A stretch of 64,000 nucleotides of DNA, from assembly GCA_964469215.1 (NCBI GenBank), contig CAYXYB010000004.1, forward strand, positions 104,083 through 168,082. The letters are read 5' to 3'. Below, piece by piece: positions 6,908-16,049 of the stretch; the stretch's first letter is position 1; every line of letters starts with the position of its first letter. The notes under the pieces are model-generated. The model did not search any database. It had not been told where the DNA came from and worked only from the letters and a program-made list of their open reading frames with translations. A program made the position numbers and the translations under genes. Source of the stretch: SKPS01 sp964469215 (lineage in GTDB: Bacteria; Bacteroidota; Bacteroidia; Bacteroidales; SKPS01).

Positions 6908-9607
6908 CTATTCCTGATTTTCGGTGTTCTTTTCCTCATTGGGATTCACCTCTTTATCAGCTTTTTTTGAAGTTGATTTCTTAGCCGGAGCCTTTTTTGC
7001 CGCAATAGACTTTGGTTTTTCAACTGCCTCTGCCTCATCACTGATCTTCTCCTTCTTTTTTCCGGTCTTTTTGCCCTTCGGAGCTTCTTTAGCCATCTCT
7101 TCAACCTCAGTAGCAGTCAACACCTCAGAGGAGTCAGCTTTTAAAGCTTCATCAGTTTCCACAGATTCCTTTACCACTTCCTCTGTTTTTACGTGTTTAC
7201 CTTTGGTCTGACGTGCTTTCTGCTTCTTCTCCATCTCTTCAAGCTTGGCTTTTGCATCAGCAACCTCACCCTCTTTCATCTCTTCTTTAAGTCCGGCAAG
7301 AACACTCAGATCACCCAATGTTGTCTTTTCGAGACTTTCCTTAATCTTCTTCACTGCTTTAGTTGCAGTCTGCTCCTTCTTCTGTTCTTCCTTCTTCTCT
7401 TCCTCAAGTTGCAGGTTAATACGGTCCTGAATAGCTTTAGTATGTGAAACTATAATCTTCTTATTTTCTTTAGAGAATTCTATCACCTTGAAATCAAGAG
7501 TTTCATCAACCCTGGCAAGGGTATTGTCTTCTTTATGCATGTGCCTTAATGGTGCAAATCCCTCAACACCGTATGGCAACGTGATAATAGCCCCTTTATC
7601 CATGGTGCTCATCACGGTTCCTTTATGAATAGAATCAACGGTAAATACAGTTTCAAAAACATCCCAAGGGTTTTCTTCAAGTTGCTTGTGGCCGAGTGAC
7701 AGCCTGCGATTATCCATATCCACCTCAAGAACAATTACTTCCAGTGTTTCGCCAATTTTTGTAAATTCTGCAGGATGTTTAATTTTCTTTGACCAGGAAA
7801 GGTCAGAGATATGTATCAATCCATCCACACCCTCTTCAAGTTCAACAAATATTCCAAAATTGGTGAAATTCCTTACAGTAGCATGATGTTTGGAATTAAT
7901 AGGGTATTTGGCAACAATATCAGCCCATGGATCAGGTATTAACTGTTTTATGCCAAGTGACATTTTCCTGTCTTCACGATCGAGCGTCAGAATAACTGCC
8001 TCTACCTCATCACCAACTTTAAGAAAATCCTGGGCAGTTCGCAGATGCTGCGACCATGACATTTCGGACACGTGTATGAGCCCTTCAACACCGGCAGCAA
8101 TTTCAACAAATGCCCCATAGTCAGCAATTACAACCACTTTTCCTTTTACCTTGTCGCCAACATTCATATCCGTGCTAAGGTTATTCCATGGGTGAGGTGT
8201 AAGCTGCTTAAGTCCTAAAGCAATGCGCTTTTTATTATCATCAAAGTCTAGAATTACCACTTTGATCTTTTCATCAAGAGTAACTATTTCCTCAGGATGA
8301 TTTATCCTTCCCCAACTGAGGTCAGTAATATGAATAAGGCCGTCAACACCGCCTAGATCGATAAACACACCATAAGAGGTAATATTTTTAACTGTTCCTT
8401 CAAGAATCTGACCCTTTTCAAGCCTTGAAATGATGTCTGCCTTCTGTTTCTCAAGTTCATCCTGAATAAGTGCTTTGTGAGACACAACCACGTTTTTATA
8501 TTCATGATTTATCTTCACCACCTTAAATTCCATGGTTTTACCAACGTAAACATCATAGTCACGTATGGGTTTCACATCTATCTGAGAACCCGGAAGGAAA
8601 GCCTCTATACCAAATACATCAACGATCAATCCACCTTTGGTTCTGCATTTTACATAACCATTAATGATCTCATCCTGTTCCATCGCCTGGTTAATACGCT
8701 CCCACGATCTTAATACCCTGGCTTTCTTGTGTGAAAGAACAAGCTGTCCATTTGGATCTTCCTGATTTTCAACATAAACTTCAATGGCATCCCCAAGTCT
8801 TATTTCATCCCTGTATCTGAGTTCTGTAAGATTAATAACACCGTCAGATTTGTAGCCAATATTAACAACAACTTCACGCGAATTCATTGCAACAACGGTT
8901 CCGTCAATAACCTGCTGTTCATTAATGGATTTGAGTGTATTGGTATAAACTGATTCAAGGCGATTGCGCTCCTGCTCATTATACATGTCCTTCTTCTTGT
9001 CAACTGATGACCAATCGAAGTCTTCAGGTTCACGCAGTGTTCGCTTCGAAAATTTAGGTATAAGTCCATCACTTTTGATATCTTCTGAATGGAAGTCGGA
9101 ATCTAAAGACACCTCAGAATAAGAGGTGGTTGATTCAGGTAATGAACCTTCCGGTTCTTCTTCATATTTTAGTTCCTGTTGATCTGCGCTAACCTCCTGA
9201 TGATCAAATTCAGGTGTCTCAACAGCATGCTCTGCAATAAGCCCCTCAACTGCTACTGCTACTGCAACTGTTACTGTTCCTGTTCCCTCGGATAGCTCAC
9301 CTGAAACTGTCATCTCTTCACTTTCTGCTGAGGGTTCATCAGGGTATGATTCAACATTATTCTGATTTTCCTGAACCTCATTGGCAGTAAAATCATCAAC
9401 TTCTGCCTCAAATGATTCTTCGGTGTGATTTCCCTCTTCCTCAATTGAGGATTCCAGGTCGTTTTTTACATCATCAACAGATTCAACAACTTCTGATTTT
9501 TCTGTTTCAGAATTAATTTCTTCATTTTGATCTTCTTTCTGAAAATTCAAATTGACATCACCTTCAAATTCCTCGTTAGTCAATTGATCTTTAATCTCTT
9601 CCGACAT
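6908..9607 (-). CDS. rpsA: 30S ribosomal protein S1 with long acidic N-terminal and basic C-terminal extensions
   Basis: An 899-residue protein with six S1/OB-fold RNA-binding repeats between about residues 230 and 730. Clear repeats contain GVFIDLGGVDGLIHITDLSW, GAFVEIAAGVEGLIHVSEMS and GIFVELEEGVDGLIHISDLS. S1 delivers mRNA to the 30S subunit. The first 190 residues are extremely Glu/Asp-rich and include a Val-Ala run (TVTVAVAVAVEG, near 111-122) coded by short ACTGCT-like repeats. The last about 170 residues are Lys/Glu- then Lys/Ala-rich. Both tails make it much longer than the usual Bacteroidota S1 of roughly 600 residues. It is the last gene of a leftward run after ispH and has its own promoter, a leader hairpin and a terminator. 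Confidence 0.95.
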   Translation of the reverse strand: MSEEIKDQLTNEEFEGDVNLNFQKEDQNEEINSETEKSEVVESVDDVKNDLESSIEEEGNHTEESFEAEVDDFTANEVQENQNNVESYPDEPSAESEEMTVSGELSEGTGTVTVAVAVAVEGLIAEHAVETPEFDHQEVSADQQELKYEEEPEGSLPESTTSYSEVSLDSDFHSEDIKSDGLIPKFSKRTLREPEDFDWSSVDKKKDMYNEQERNRLESVYTNTLKSINEQQVIDGTVVAMNSREVVVNIGYKSDGVINLTELRYRDEIRLGDAIEVYVENQEDPNGQLVLSHKKARVLRSWERINQAMEQDEIINGYVKCRTKGGLIVDVFGIEAFLPGSQIDVKPIRDYDVYVGKTMEFKVVKINHEYKNVVVSHKALIQDELEKQKADIISRLEKGQILEGTVKNITSYGVFIDLGGVDGLIHITDLSWGRINHPEEIVTLDEKIKVVILDFDDNKKRIALGLKQLTPHPWNNLSTDMNVGDKVKGKVVVIADYGAFVEIAAGVEGLIHVSEMSWSQHLRTAQDFLKVGDEVEAVILTLDREDRKMSLGIKQLIPDPWADIVAKYPINSKHHATVRNFTNFGIFVELEEGVDGLIHISDLSWSKKIKHPAEFTKIGETLEVIVLEVDMDNRRLSLGHKQLEENPWDVFETVFTVDSIHKGTVMSTMDKGAIITLPYGVEGFAPLRHMHKEDNTLARVDETLDFKVIEFSKENKKIIVSHTKAIQDRINLQLEEEKKEEQKKEQTATKAVKKIKESLEKTTLGDLSVLAGLKEEMKEGEVADAKAKLEEMEKKQKARQTKGKHVKTEEVVKESVETDEALKADSSEVLTATEVEEMAKEAPKGKKTGKKKEKISDEAEAVEKPKSIAAKKAPAKKSTSKKADKEVNPNEEKNTENQE

Positions 9608-9726
9608 TCTTTTAAAGTTTTATGTCTTTCCGGGCTTGCCTGATGCATTTTTTCCGGCAGACGGTTAATAATAAATGAATTACCATTCAACCCTGAATTA
9701 CTCTTACAATCCGAAGGTTAGCCATC

Positions 9727-9752
9727 TAAAAGATTTGAAAACAAATCTTTTA
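9727..9752 (-). other. Perfect hairpin in the ispH-rpsA intergenic region (rpsA leader)
   Basis: Eleven bases (TAAAAGATTTG) are followed by the loop AAAA and their exact complement. There is no T-run directly after it on either strand, so it is a poor intrinsic terminator. It sits inside the roughly 200-base leader expected if rpsA is transcribed from the promoter at 9819-9848. S1 is known to autoregulate its translation in other bacteria, so a leader role is plausible but unproven. Confidence 0.5.
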
Positions 9753-9818
9753 TTCATTCGGTGCTTAATTCTCCATTTCAGGGATTTAGAATTTAAGCAT
9801 CATCATGAAAATGGGGTG

Positions 9819-9848
9819 CAAAGGTCGGTATAATTTTTTAAAAAGCAA
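9819..9848 (-). promoter_or_regulatory. Candidate rpsA promoter
   Basis: On the minus strand TTG (9846-9848), a 19-base spacer and GACCTTTG (9819-9826) resemble the Bacteroidota TTTG / TAnnTTTG promoter with one mismatch in the minus-7 box. It overlaps the end of ispH and would give a leader of about 200 bases. Confidence 0.4.
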
Positions 9849-10710
9849 TGATTCTTTTCTTAATTTCTTCCATAAGCCAGAGAGGAGTAGAAGTGCCACC
9901 GCAAATACCGACTCTTGCAACTCCGGAAAACCATTCGGGTTGTAAATCATCTACTTTACTTACTAAATATGTTGAGGGATTGTAAGCTTTACAAACTTCA
10001 AAGAGATATTTTCCATTTGAACTTTTCGGATCGCCAGCAAATACGACCACATCATAACTCATAACAAACTGGGAGAGTTCATCTGCACGGTTTGAAACTT
10101 TGCGACAGATCGAATCAAAAGCCATAAAATCATATTCCTCATCAGAATCAATCTGTTTCATCCTATCAATTATCCCTTGCTGAAGATATAAAAACTGATC
10201 ATGATTCTGAGTGGTTTGGGCAAAAAACCTTACAGGTTTTCTGAAATCAATCTTATCAAGATCCTCAATCTTTCCGATCACTATTACCCGGTCCGGAGCC
10301 TGCCCTTTTAAACCAATAACTTCTGCATGATTCTCTTTTCCGAAAATAACAATCTGCCCATCAACGTTTTCCATATCCAGATAAACATTCTTTATCCTTC
10401 TCTGAAGATTCAGCACAATAGGACAGGTTGCATCAATAATCCTGATATTGTTTTTTCTGGCCGTTTCGTACGTTCCTGGGGGTTCTCCGTGAGCTCTGAT
10501 CAACACGGTTTTATCTTTAAGCATTTCAAAATCATCAAGATCAATTATCCTGAGGCCCATCTTTTTGAGACGTTCAACCTCCATATTGTTATGAACAATG
10601 TCTCCAAGACAATAAACCTCATCGGCTTCTGACAGAGAACTTTCTGCTGCTCTGATTGCGTGAACCACCCCAAAACAAAAACCCGATTTCGGATCAATTT
10701 CAACAACCAT
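9838..10710 (-). CDS. ispH: 4-hydroxy-3-methylbut-2-enyl diphosphate reductase
   Basis: A 290-residue [4Fe-4S] enzyme making IPP and DMAPP in the last step of the MEP isoprenoid pathway. The three cluster cysteines are Cys12 (SGFCFGV), Cys96 (DATCP) and Cys202 (DSICRKVSNR). Substrate-binding residues are visible at His40 (VHNNMEVERL), His74 (AHGEPP), and His128/Glu130 (NHAEVIG), with Thr166/167 in AQTTQN. The C-terminal segment GICGGTSTPLWLMEEI is the usual end of the family. The start overlaps the 3' end of miaA by 11 bases, so the two are translationally linked. Confidence 0.95.
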   Translation of the reverse strand: MVVEIDPKSGFCFGVVHAIRAAESSLSEADEVYCLGDIVHNNMEVERLKKMGLRIIDLDDFEMLKDKTVLIRAHGEPPGTYETARKNNIRIIDATCPIVLNLQRRIKNVYLDMENVDGQIVIFGKENHAEVIGLKGQAPDRVIVIGKIEDLDKIDFRKPVRFFAQTTQNHDQFLYLQQGIIDRMKQIDSDEEYDFMAFDSICRKVSNRADELSQFVMSYDVVVFAGDPKSSNGKYLFEVCKAYNPSTYLVSKVDDLQPEWFSGVARVGICGGTSTPLWLMEEIKKRIIAF

Positions 10711-11632
10711 TATTTTTATTCTTTCTTTTTAATTCATCCATAGAGATTGTTAACCATTCCAGGTAAGACTCAATATCATCCGGATGATACCATTTTATGT
10801 TGCTGTCGCGTCTGAACCAGGTCATCTGCCTCTTGGCATACCTTCTTGTATTGGTTTTTATCTTTTCAACAGCCTCTTCAAAGGATGTCAAACCATCCAA
10901 CCAGTTAAATATCTCCTTATATCCAACACTTTTCAGGGCATTTTTGTTCTTCACATGATACAGGGTACGACATTCATCAATAAGTCCTTCAGATATCATG
11001 CGATCGACGCGAAGTTCAATTCTGGCTGATAATTCCTCTTTGGGTCTGAGAAGACCCGACTTGATTATTGCAAAAGGTCTTTCCCTTTTCTGTGCAATAC
11101 GAAGACTGCTGAATTTTTTTCCTGTGGTGACTATCACTTCAAGTGCACGTAAAAGCCTTGCCGGATTCTTTTGGTCAATGGAACTAAAATAATCCGGATC
11201 CCTGACAGCCACCTCCTGCTGCAACCAGATCAACCCCTTATTTCTATATTCTTCGTTTAACCTTTTCCTGACTTCTGGATCAATATCAGGCAGATCATCA
11301 ATTCCATTTTCAAGCACATCGCAATACAATCCTGAACCACCGGTCATTACGGCTACATCAGATAACTGATGTAGCGTATCTATCGATTCCAGCGCTTCCA
11401 GTTCAAACAAAGACACATTGTAATTATCCATAATTGACCTATGCCCAATCTGGTAATGCTTAACCATTGCAAGCTGCTCAGGTTCAGGTACCGCAGTACC
11501 AACCAACATCTCTTTGTAAACCTGTCTGGAATCTGCTGAAATAATTCCCGTACCAAAATACCTGGCCACTTTTATGGCAAATTCAGTTTTACCGACTGCA
11601 GTCGGTCCGACGATCATCACCAGGTACTTCAT
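10700..11632 (-). CDS. miaA: tRNA dimethylallyltransferase MiaA
   Basis: A 310-residue enzyme that adds the dimethylallyl group from DMAPP to A37 of tRNAs reading UNN codons. The P-loop GPTAVGKT lies at residues 9-16 and the substrate motif SADSRQVYK at 33-40. TGGSGLYCDVLENG and the C-terminal KTNTRRYAKRQMTWFRRD are family signatures. It overlaps ispH, which makes its substrate DMAPP, by 11 bases, so pathway and operon agree. The hdr-like cluster ends 33 bases upstream on the same strand, so read-through from it is possible. Confidence 0.95.
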   Translation of the reverse strand: MKYLVMIVGPTAVGKTEFAIKVARYFGTGIISADSRQVYKEMLVGTAVPEPEQLAMVKHYQIGHRSIMDNYNVSLFELEALESIDTLHQLSDVAVMTGGSGLYCDVLENGIDDLPDIDPEVRKRLNEEYRNKGLIWLQQEVAVRDPDYFSSIDQKNPARLLRALEVIVTTGKKFSSLRIAQKRERPFAIIKSGLLRPKEELSARIELRVDRMISEGLIDECRTLYHVKNKNALKSVGYKEIFNWLDGLTSFEEAVEKIKTNTRRYAKRQMTWFRRDSNIKWYHPDDIESYLEWLTISMDELKRKNKNNGC

Positions 11633-11665
11633 TTAATGATAGCTTGTTAAGAAAATTTTTATCAT

Positions 11666-13444
11666 TTAATGCTTGTCAGCAACACTCCAGACAACCTCTG
11701 CAATATCCTTAACCGGTTTCATTGTTCCATAATTAAAACTCTTTTTGCATTGAGGACAGCCGGTAACCAGGATATCCGGGTCCGATATAAGCAATTCTCC
11801 TAACGAATTATCACGCATCATCTGCCTCTCTACCTCAGGAGTAATCATATCTGCCAAACTATTTCCGCAACACAGAGATTCTGATTTCTGATGACCATTC
11901 ACTATCAATCCACCACAATATGCAAGAAGAGTTCTTGGTTCATTATAAATTTTTAACCCCCTGCCAAGATCACAGGGATCGTGATAAACCATGGTCTCAG
12001 CACTCTGATTGATATGAATCAACCCTTGTTCTATTAACCTGAGCAGGTATTGTGAATGATGAAGTACTTCAATGCCGAGATTATAATCTTCAGAAAAGAC
12101 TCTGAGGCAAATCGGACATGAGGTTACCAGAGTAGAAATTCCACTCTCTCTGATAATTCTTTTATTTTCCTTTATTAGTGCTCTCGCCTGCCGCTCATTC
12201 CCAGACATCATCAAAGGTCTTCCACAACAAATTGTTGAATCTCTGTCGATAAAGAAAACTTTCACTCCTGCTGTTTTGAATAATCCCTCCATTGCGATTT
12301 TTATCGTAGGTGTCAGATGGGTCATGCATCCTGCAAAATAGCCGACCTGAACAGATACAGGATCAACAACTACACGCTCTTCAACATATTTATAGCTAAA
12401 TCCGTCTTCCAGAGCATATTCATTCCTCTTAATCTTTCTGATATCATTGACTTCGATACCTACAGGGCAGTATTCTGTGCATCTTCCGCACAACATGCAG
12501 TTGAATACTTTTTCGGATTGGAGAATATTTCTTCTGATATCCTGAATAAAATATACAGCTTGTATTGGTTCAGGCCTCACCTCAGCCAGCTGGCATTTAT
12601 CGATGCAGATTCCACAACGGGAACATGAATAGATCTCAAATTCAGTGTATCCGTTGAATTTTTTGCAGGTCTTAATCCCGCAGTTTCTCATAAAGATCAG
12701 GAACAGCTCAGTTGGGATGTGATTATATCGTGAAAAAGGAATAAAGACAAAGAACAGGAATAGTACAGAAGAGTATGCCCACCATGCAGGATATTCAAGG
12801 TACTGAAGTGGCAGTGTCGCTGAAAACACCTGACCGGCAGTACCTGTAAGGAATCCTCCATTTTGGTGCAGCCCCGATGTAAAACTTTCTGCAAGGAACC
12901 TTAACGGAAAAATAAGCCACAAACTGTACAGGGCAATTTTATCACCTGCAACAAGCTTAGTTGTTCTTTTCATTCCAAAGAACTGGCTTCTGATTCTCTT
13001 AACAACTGCAAAAATTGTTGCAGCCAACAAAATAAGAAGAAGCAGATCCATTATGAAGCTGAATCCTTCAGCGAAGAAAAAACCATTAACATCATGTTCA
13101 AAATACCTAAGGAATATGGGATCCCAGGGCATATTAAAAACTTTGTGCTTATGAAATTTCGACTCGAAAGTTCCTGCAACGATTAACAAAAACCAGCCAA
13201 AAGCAAGGCTCATATGCATCCATCCGAGCATGGCATTAACCCTGAATACTTTTCTATGCAGAAGGCTTTCTGAAAAAACCTCCCATAATGATCTGAAGAA
13301 TGCAGGCCGGAAAAAGCCCATCCATGCCTTTCGCCTGTCGGACCTGGGCATTTGTACTATCCAATAGGTATATCGGGCAAGCAATATTGCAAACAGGATC
13401 AATGAACCTGCAACGAAGGGTATTACAAAAGGATCATAATTCAT
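11666..13444 (-). CDS. Membrane-anchored Fe-S oxidoreductase with two 4Fe-4S and two CCG domains (HdrDE/QmoC/TmcB-like)
   Basis: A 592-residue protein. Residues 1-240 contain about five or six membrane helices resembling the cytochrome-b-like HdrE/DsrM domain, with His in helical regions as possible heme ligands. Two ferredoxin-type motifs follow, CSRCGICIDKC (274-284) and CMLCGRCTEYC (316-326). Two CCG domains then contribute Cys373, Cys407-408 and CPIC (443-446), and Cys491, Cys525-526 and CPQC (563-566), as in HdrB/HdrD, where they bind noncubane 4Fe-4S clusters that reduce disulfides. It likely links menaquinone to a thiol/disulfide couple. It overlaps the upstream small Fe-S gene by 11 bases. 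Substrate not determinable. Confidence 0.8.
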   Translation of the reverse strand: MNYDPFVIPFVAGSLILFAILLARYTYWIVQMPRSDRRKAWMGFFRPAFFRSLWEVFSESLLHRKVFRVNAMLGWMHMSLAFGWFLLIVAGTFESKFHKHKVFNMPWDPIFLRYFEHDVNGFFFAEGFSFIMDLLLLILLAATIFAVVKRIRSQFFGMKRTTKLVAGDKIALYSLWLIFPLRFLAESFTSGLHQNGGFLTGTAGQVFSATLPLQYLEYPAWWAYSSVLFLFFVFIPFSRYNHIPTELFLIFMRNCGIKTCKKFNGYTEFEIYSCSRCGICIDKCQLAEVRPEPIQAVYFIQDIRRNILQSEKVFNCMLCGRCTEYCPVGIEVNDIRKIKRNEYALEDGFSYKYVEERVVVDPVSVQVGYFAGCMTHLTPTIKIAMEGLFKTAGVKVFFIDRDSTICCGRPLMMSGNERQARALIKENKRIIRESGISTLVTSCPICLRVFSEDYNLGIEVLHHSQYLLRLIEQGLIHINQSAETMVYHDPCDLGRGLKIYNEPRTLLAYCGGLIVNGHQKSESLCCGNSLADMITPEVERQMMRDNSLGELLISDPDILVTGCPQCKKSFNYGTMKPVKDIAEVVWSVADKH

Positions 13445-13769
13445 ATAGCTCTATTCCTTTTGCGATATTAATTATCACGTTTCTGGTATTTACACCTTTC
13501 GGGCAAACCAACTGGCACTTCCCACATAACATACAACACTCAATCTCTTTTTTAACAATGTCATTCATACCCCTCCGTAGTAAAAGTGACACCCTTCGAA
13601 GGCTTAAAGATGTAAAATTTCCTGCACTACACGTGGCAGCACATGTACCGCAAAAAATACACAGGTTAATTGATGGCTCATGGGCATATACATAATTGTA
13701 TAGCCTTTTATCGGTTTTGTCGAAATCTATCTGCCTGTCATTGTGCAGGGTATAGCCAAAATTCCTCAT
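13434..13769 (-). CDS. Small two-cluster ferredoxin subunit (HdrC-like)
   Basis: A 111-residue protein with two 4Fe-4S motifs, CIFCGTCAATC and CMLCGKCQLVC, each followed by a Pro or small-residue turn. This is the HdrC arrangement, where the subunit passes electrons between the flavoprotein and the CCG subunit. It overlaps the upstream QmoA-like flavoprotein by 32 bases and the downstream membrane subunit by 11, so the three products are probably made together as one complex. Together with the 592-residue partner it resembles a QmoC split into two genes. Confidence 0.82.
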   Translation of the reverse strand: MRNFGYTLHNDRQIDFDKTDKRLYNYVYAHEPSINLCIFCGTCAATCSAGNFTSLSLRRVSLLLRRGMNDIVKKEIECCMLCGKCQLVCPKGVNTRNVIINIAKGIELYEL

Positions 13770-14817
13770 GAGATTTCATTTTGCGGTTTGCGAGTATGTT
13801 ATCTGAAAGATAGATGTCGATTGCTGTTGCTGCAGCCCTGGCATCAGTAATGGCATTTGTAATGGTATTTGGCCCGATACAGGTGCCGGCAAAGAAAACG
13901 CCGGGTAAAGTGCTGTAATTTGTCATGGTATGCTGGTCTGCTGTTTTAAAAAAGCCATTCACTCCTAATGTAAGGCCAAGCATTTCTGCAGTTTTTCTGG
14001 TTCCTTCCGATGGGATAAAACCCACCAGCAGAACCAGTATATCCACATTTATCTTCATTGGCCGGCCGGCAAGTGTGTCTTCAACCTTCAGGGCAATGCT
14101 GCCATCAAAATTTTCAGATGCTTCAGACAAGCGACCCCTGACAAACTGTACATTGTAATCCTCCTGTGCCTTTTTGTACAATGCTTCAAAATGCATCCCA
14201 TACATACGGAGATCCATATAAAAGTTGAAGATTTCAGCATCAGGTAACTGTTGTTTTAACTCTATTGCTTGTTTTACACCTGTAACACAGCAAACTTTTG
14301 AACAATACGTATGGCCGGCTTTTTCGTCACGTGAACCCACACAGTGAACAATACCAAACCTTTCAGGCACTTTCCCCGTCGTAGTCAGAATTGGTTTTCC
14401 CTCAATAAATAACTCTTCAAGTTCTGCCGACGTGATTACATTATTATATATGCCATATCCGTACTCCTCCTTCTTTCTCGCATCAAACAAATCATAACCC
14501 GTTGCCAAAAGAAGCGAGTCTCCTTTCAGTTGGTATCCTTTGGTGGTTGTTAAAAAAATCAATTCCCCTTCTTTCCTGATATCTGTAATATCGGTTTCAA
14601 GATGCACAGTAACACTCTTGTTTTCCACACCCTGTGCAAGAAAATCAATAACCTCACTACCACGCCTCATGGTAGGAAACAACCTGTCCCAGTGAGCCAG
14701 CCTCCCTCCCAGCCTGGAACCCTTTTCAATGATGTCAACGGTATAACCCTTTGCTGCCAGAAAGGATGAAGCCTCCATCCCGGCAATACCCCCTCCTATC
14801 ACTAAAACATTCTTCAT
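13738..14817 (-). CDS. HdrA/QmoA-like FAD-dependent oxidoreductase
   Basis: A 359-residue flavoprotein. The N-terminal FAD-binding Rossmann motif is VIGGGIAGMEAS (6-17), and GTCIGPNTITNAITDARAAA near the C-terminus is the second FAD segment. The HdrA/QmoA signature is present as HCVGSRD with Cys159 and YCSKVCC with Cys172, Cys176 and Cys177, which coordinate a 4Fe-4S cluster. It lacks the extra ferredoxin domains of full-length methanogen HdrA, so QmoA is the closer comparison. It is followed by the overlapping small Fe-S and membrane CCG genes. Whether it bifurcates electrons cannot be told from sequence. Confidence 0.82.
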   Translation of the reverse strand: MKNVLVIGGGIAGMEASSFLAAKGYTVDIIEKGSRLGGRLAHWDRLFPTMRRGSEVIDFLAQGVENKSVTVHLETDITDIRKEGELIFLTTTKGYQLKGDSLLLATGYDLFDARKKEEYGYGIYNNVITSAELEELFIEGKPILTTTGKVPERFGIVHCVGSRDEKAGHTYCSKVCCVTGVKQAIELKQQLPDAEIFNFYMDLRMYGMHFEALYKKAQEDYNVQFVRGRLSEASENFDGSIALKVEDTLAGRPMKINVDILVLLVGFIPSEGTRKTAEMLGLTLGVNGFFKTADQHTMTNYSTLPGVFFAGTCIGPNTITNAITDARAAATAIDIYLSDNILANRKMKSHEEFWLYPAQ

Positions 14818-14975
14818 CAGACAACCTTTTTTAAATGATAGCCACTAAAGATAATCAATTATATCTTAATTAATATAATTCTTTGATTATCTATAATTAA
14901 ACTATCACAACCCATTTTTACTCAGATGACTTTTTACTTTTAATTTTTGCCTTTAACCTTTTGCCTTTTTACAGG

Positions 14976-16034
14976 TTAAATGTTTACAAATTTCGGTTCA
15001 CCAAGATCAATCCCCCCTACCCCTTTATATTTCATGCCAGGATCATAGTCAATGCCAATCTTGTCGAGCAACGGCTGTACATCAACATGGTGCAACTGTA
15101 ATCCGAGATCCCAGGGATCATATCCCAATACAAGGCCGGCAACCTCTTCATAAGTAAAAACGGGTATCCCCTTTCCGTTCTCTCCATAGGTCTTTCCCTC
15201 CATTTCCCTGATAACAAATTGCCATCTATCAAGGAAATAGGGACATCCAGGACAGTTTGTTATGATCATATCTGGCTTAAAAGGAGCCATTGACTCGAAT
15301 TTCTTTCTTGAGCATGACAGAGAATATCCCCGGTTGGCCTGAACAAGATACTGCCTGAAACCAAATCCGCAGCAATGTCTTCTTTCCGGATAGTCGATAA
15401 CCTCGCCTCCCCAGGCTTCAATCATACCTGCCAGTACATAAGGGTATTCGGCACCACCTATACCTTTATGTGGAAACATCCGTGCATAATGACATCCGAT
15501 ATGTTCAACCACCCTCAAAGGCTCACCCGTTGATTTGTTGACCAGTCGATACTTACCCTTGTCCGCAATGTCATCTCTGAATTTATAGATTATATCACTG
15601 GTATGGGCAAGGTTTTCCGGGATTTCAAACTCCCTTCCTGTTGCCCGCATGAGCTGAGTCCGTGTACGTTCTAATGTTTCCGGGAACTCATGCCATGTTT
15701 CAAGAATTTCGGTGTATATGCCAAAGGATGTAATACATGAGGGGACAAAGTTTCTATAACCTGCTGCTGTCATGAGAGCAAATTGTCTGGCTACCACTGT
15801 CATGGTTGTCTCCAGTGGAACAACATCAGAATGGTAGGCTATACCTGTGCAGGTAGTATGTGCAGGATCATCAAAAACATCCAGTTTCAACTCCTTCTGA
15901 AGGATCCTTAAAAACGCAGCTTCCGAACCCGGAAAGAAGTTCTGCCTTATGCAGCTTCGTGCATAGTAGTAATGATTTTCAGCTATCTCCTTCTGATACT
16001 CTTTCCAGATAATTTGTTTACCCTCTATTATCAT
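14976..16034 (-). CDS. HdrB-like CCG-domain subunit
   Basis: A 352-residue cytoplasmic protein of the HdrB family. The second CCG domain is complete: Cys181, Cys221-222 (RRHCCGFGFRQ), Cys261 and Cys264 (NCPGC). The first domain is degenerate: Cys28, then TTCTG at 60-64 where CCG is expected, and SCITS at 99-103 lacking the second Cys. So only one noncubane cluster site looks intact. The family reduces disulfides such as CoM-S-S-CoB; the substrate here is unknown. It sits 15 bases after the hdrC-like gene and 158 bases before the QmoA-like gene in the same direction. That 158-base gap is AT-rich and shows no gene. Confidence 0.8.
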   Translation of the reverse strand: MIIEGKQIIWKEYQKEIAENHYYYARSCIRQNFFPGSEAAFLRILQKELKLDVFDDPAHTTCTGIAYHSDVVPLETTMTVVARQFALMTAAGYRNFVPSCITSFGIYTEILETWHEFPETLERTRTQLMRATGREFEIPENLAHTSDIIYKFRDDIADKGKYRLVNKSTGEPLRVVEHIGCHYARMFPHKGIGGAEYPYVLAGMIEAWGGEVIDYPERRHCCGFGFRQYLVQANRGYSLSCSRKKFESMAPFKPDMIITNCPGCPYFLDRWQFVIREMEGKTYGENGKGIPVFTYEEVAGLVLGYDPWDLGLQLHHVDVQPLLDKIGIDYDPGMKYKGVGGIDLGEPKFVNI

Positions 16035-16049
16035 TGCTTTTAACCGATA

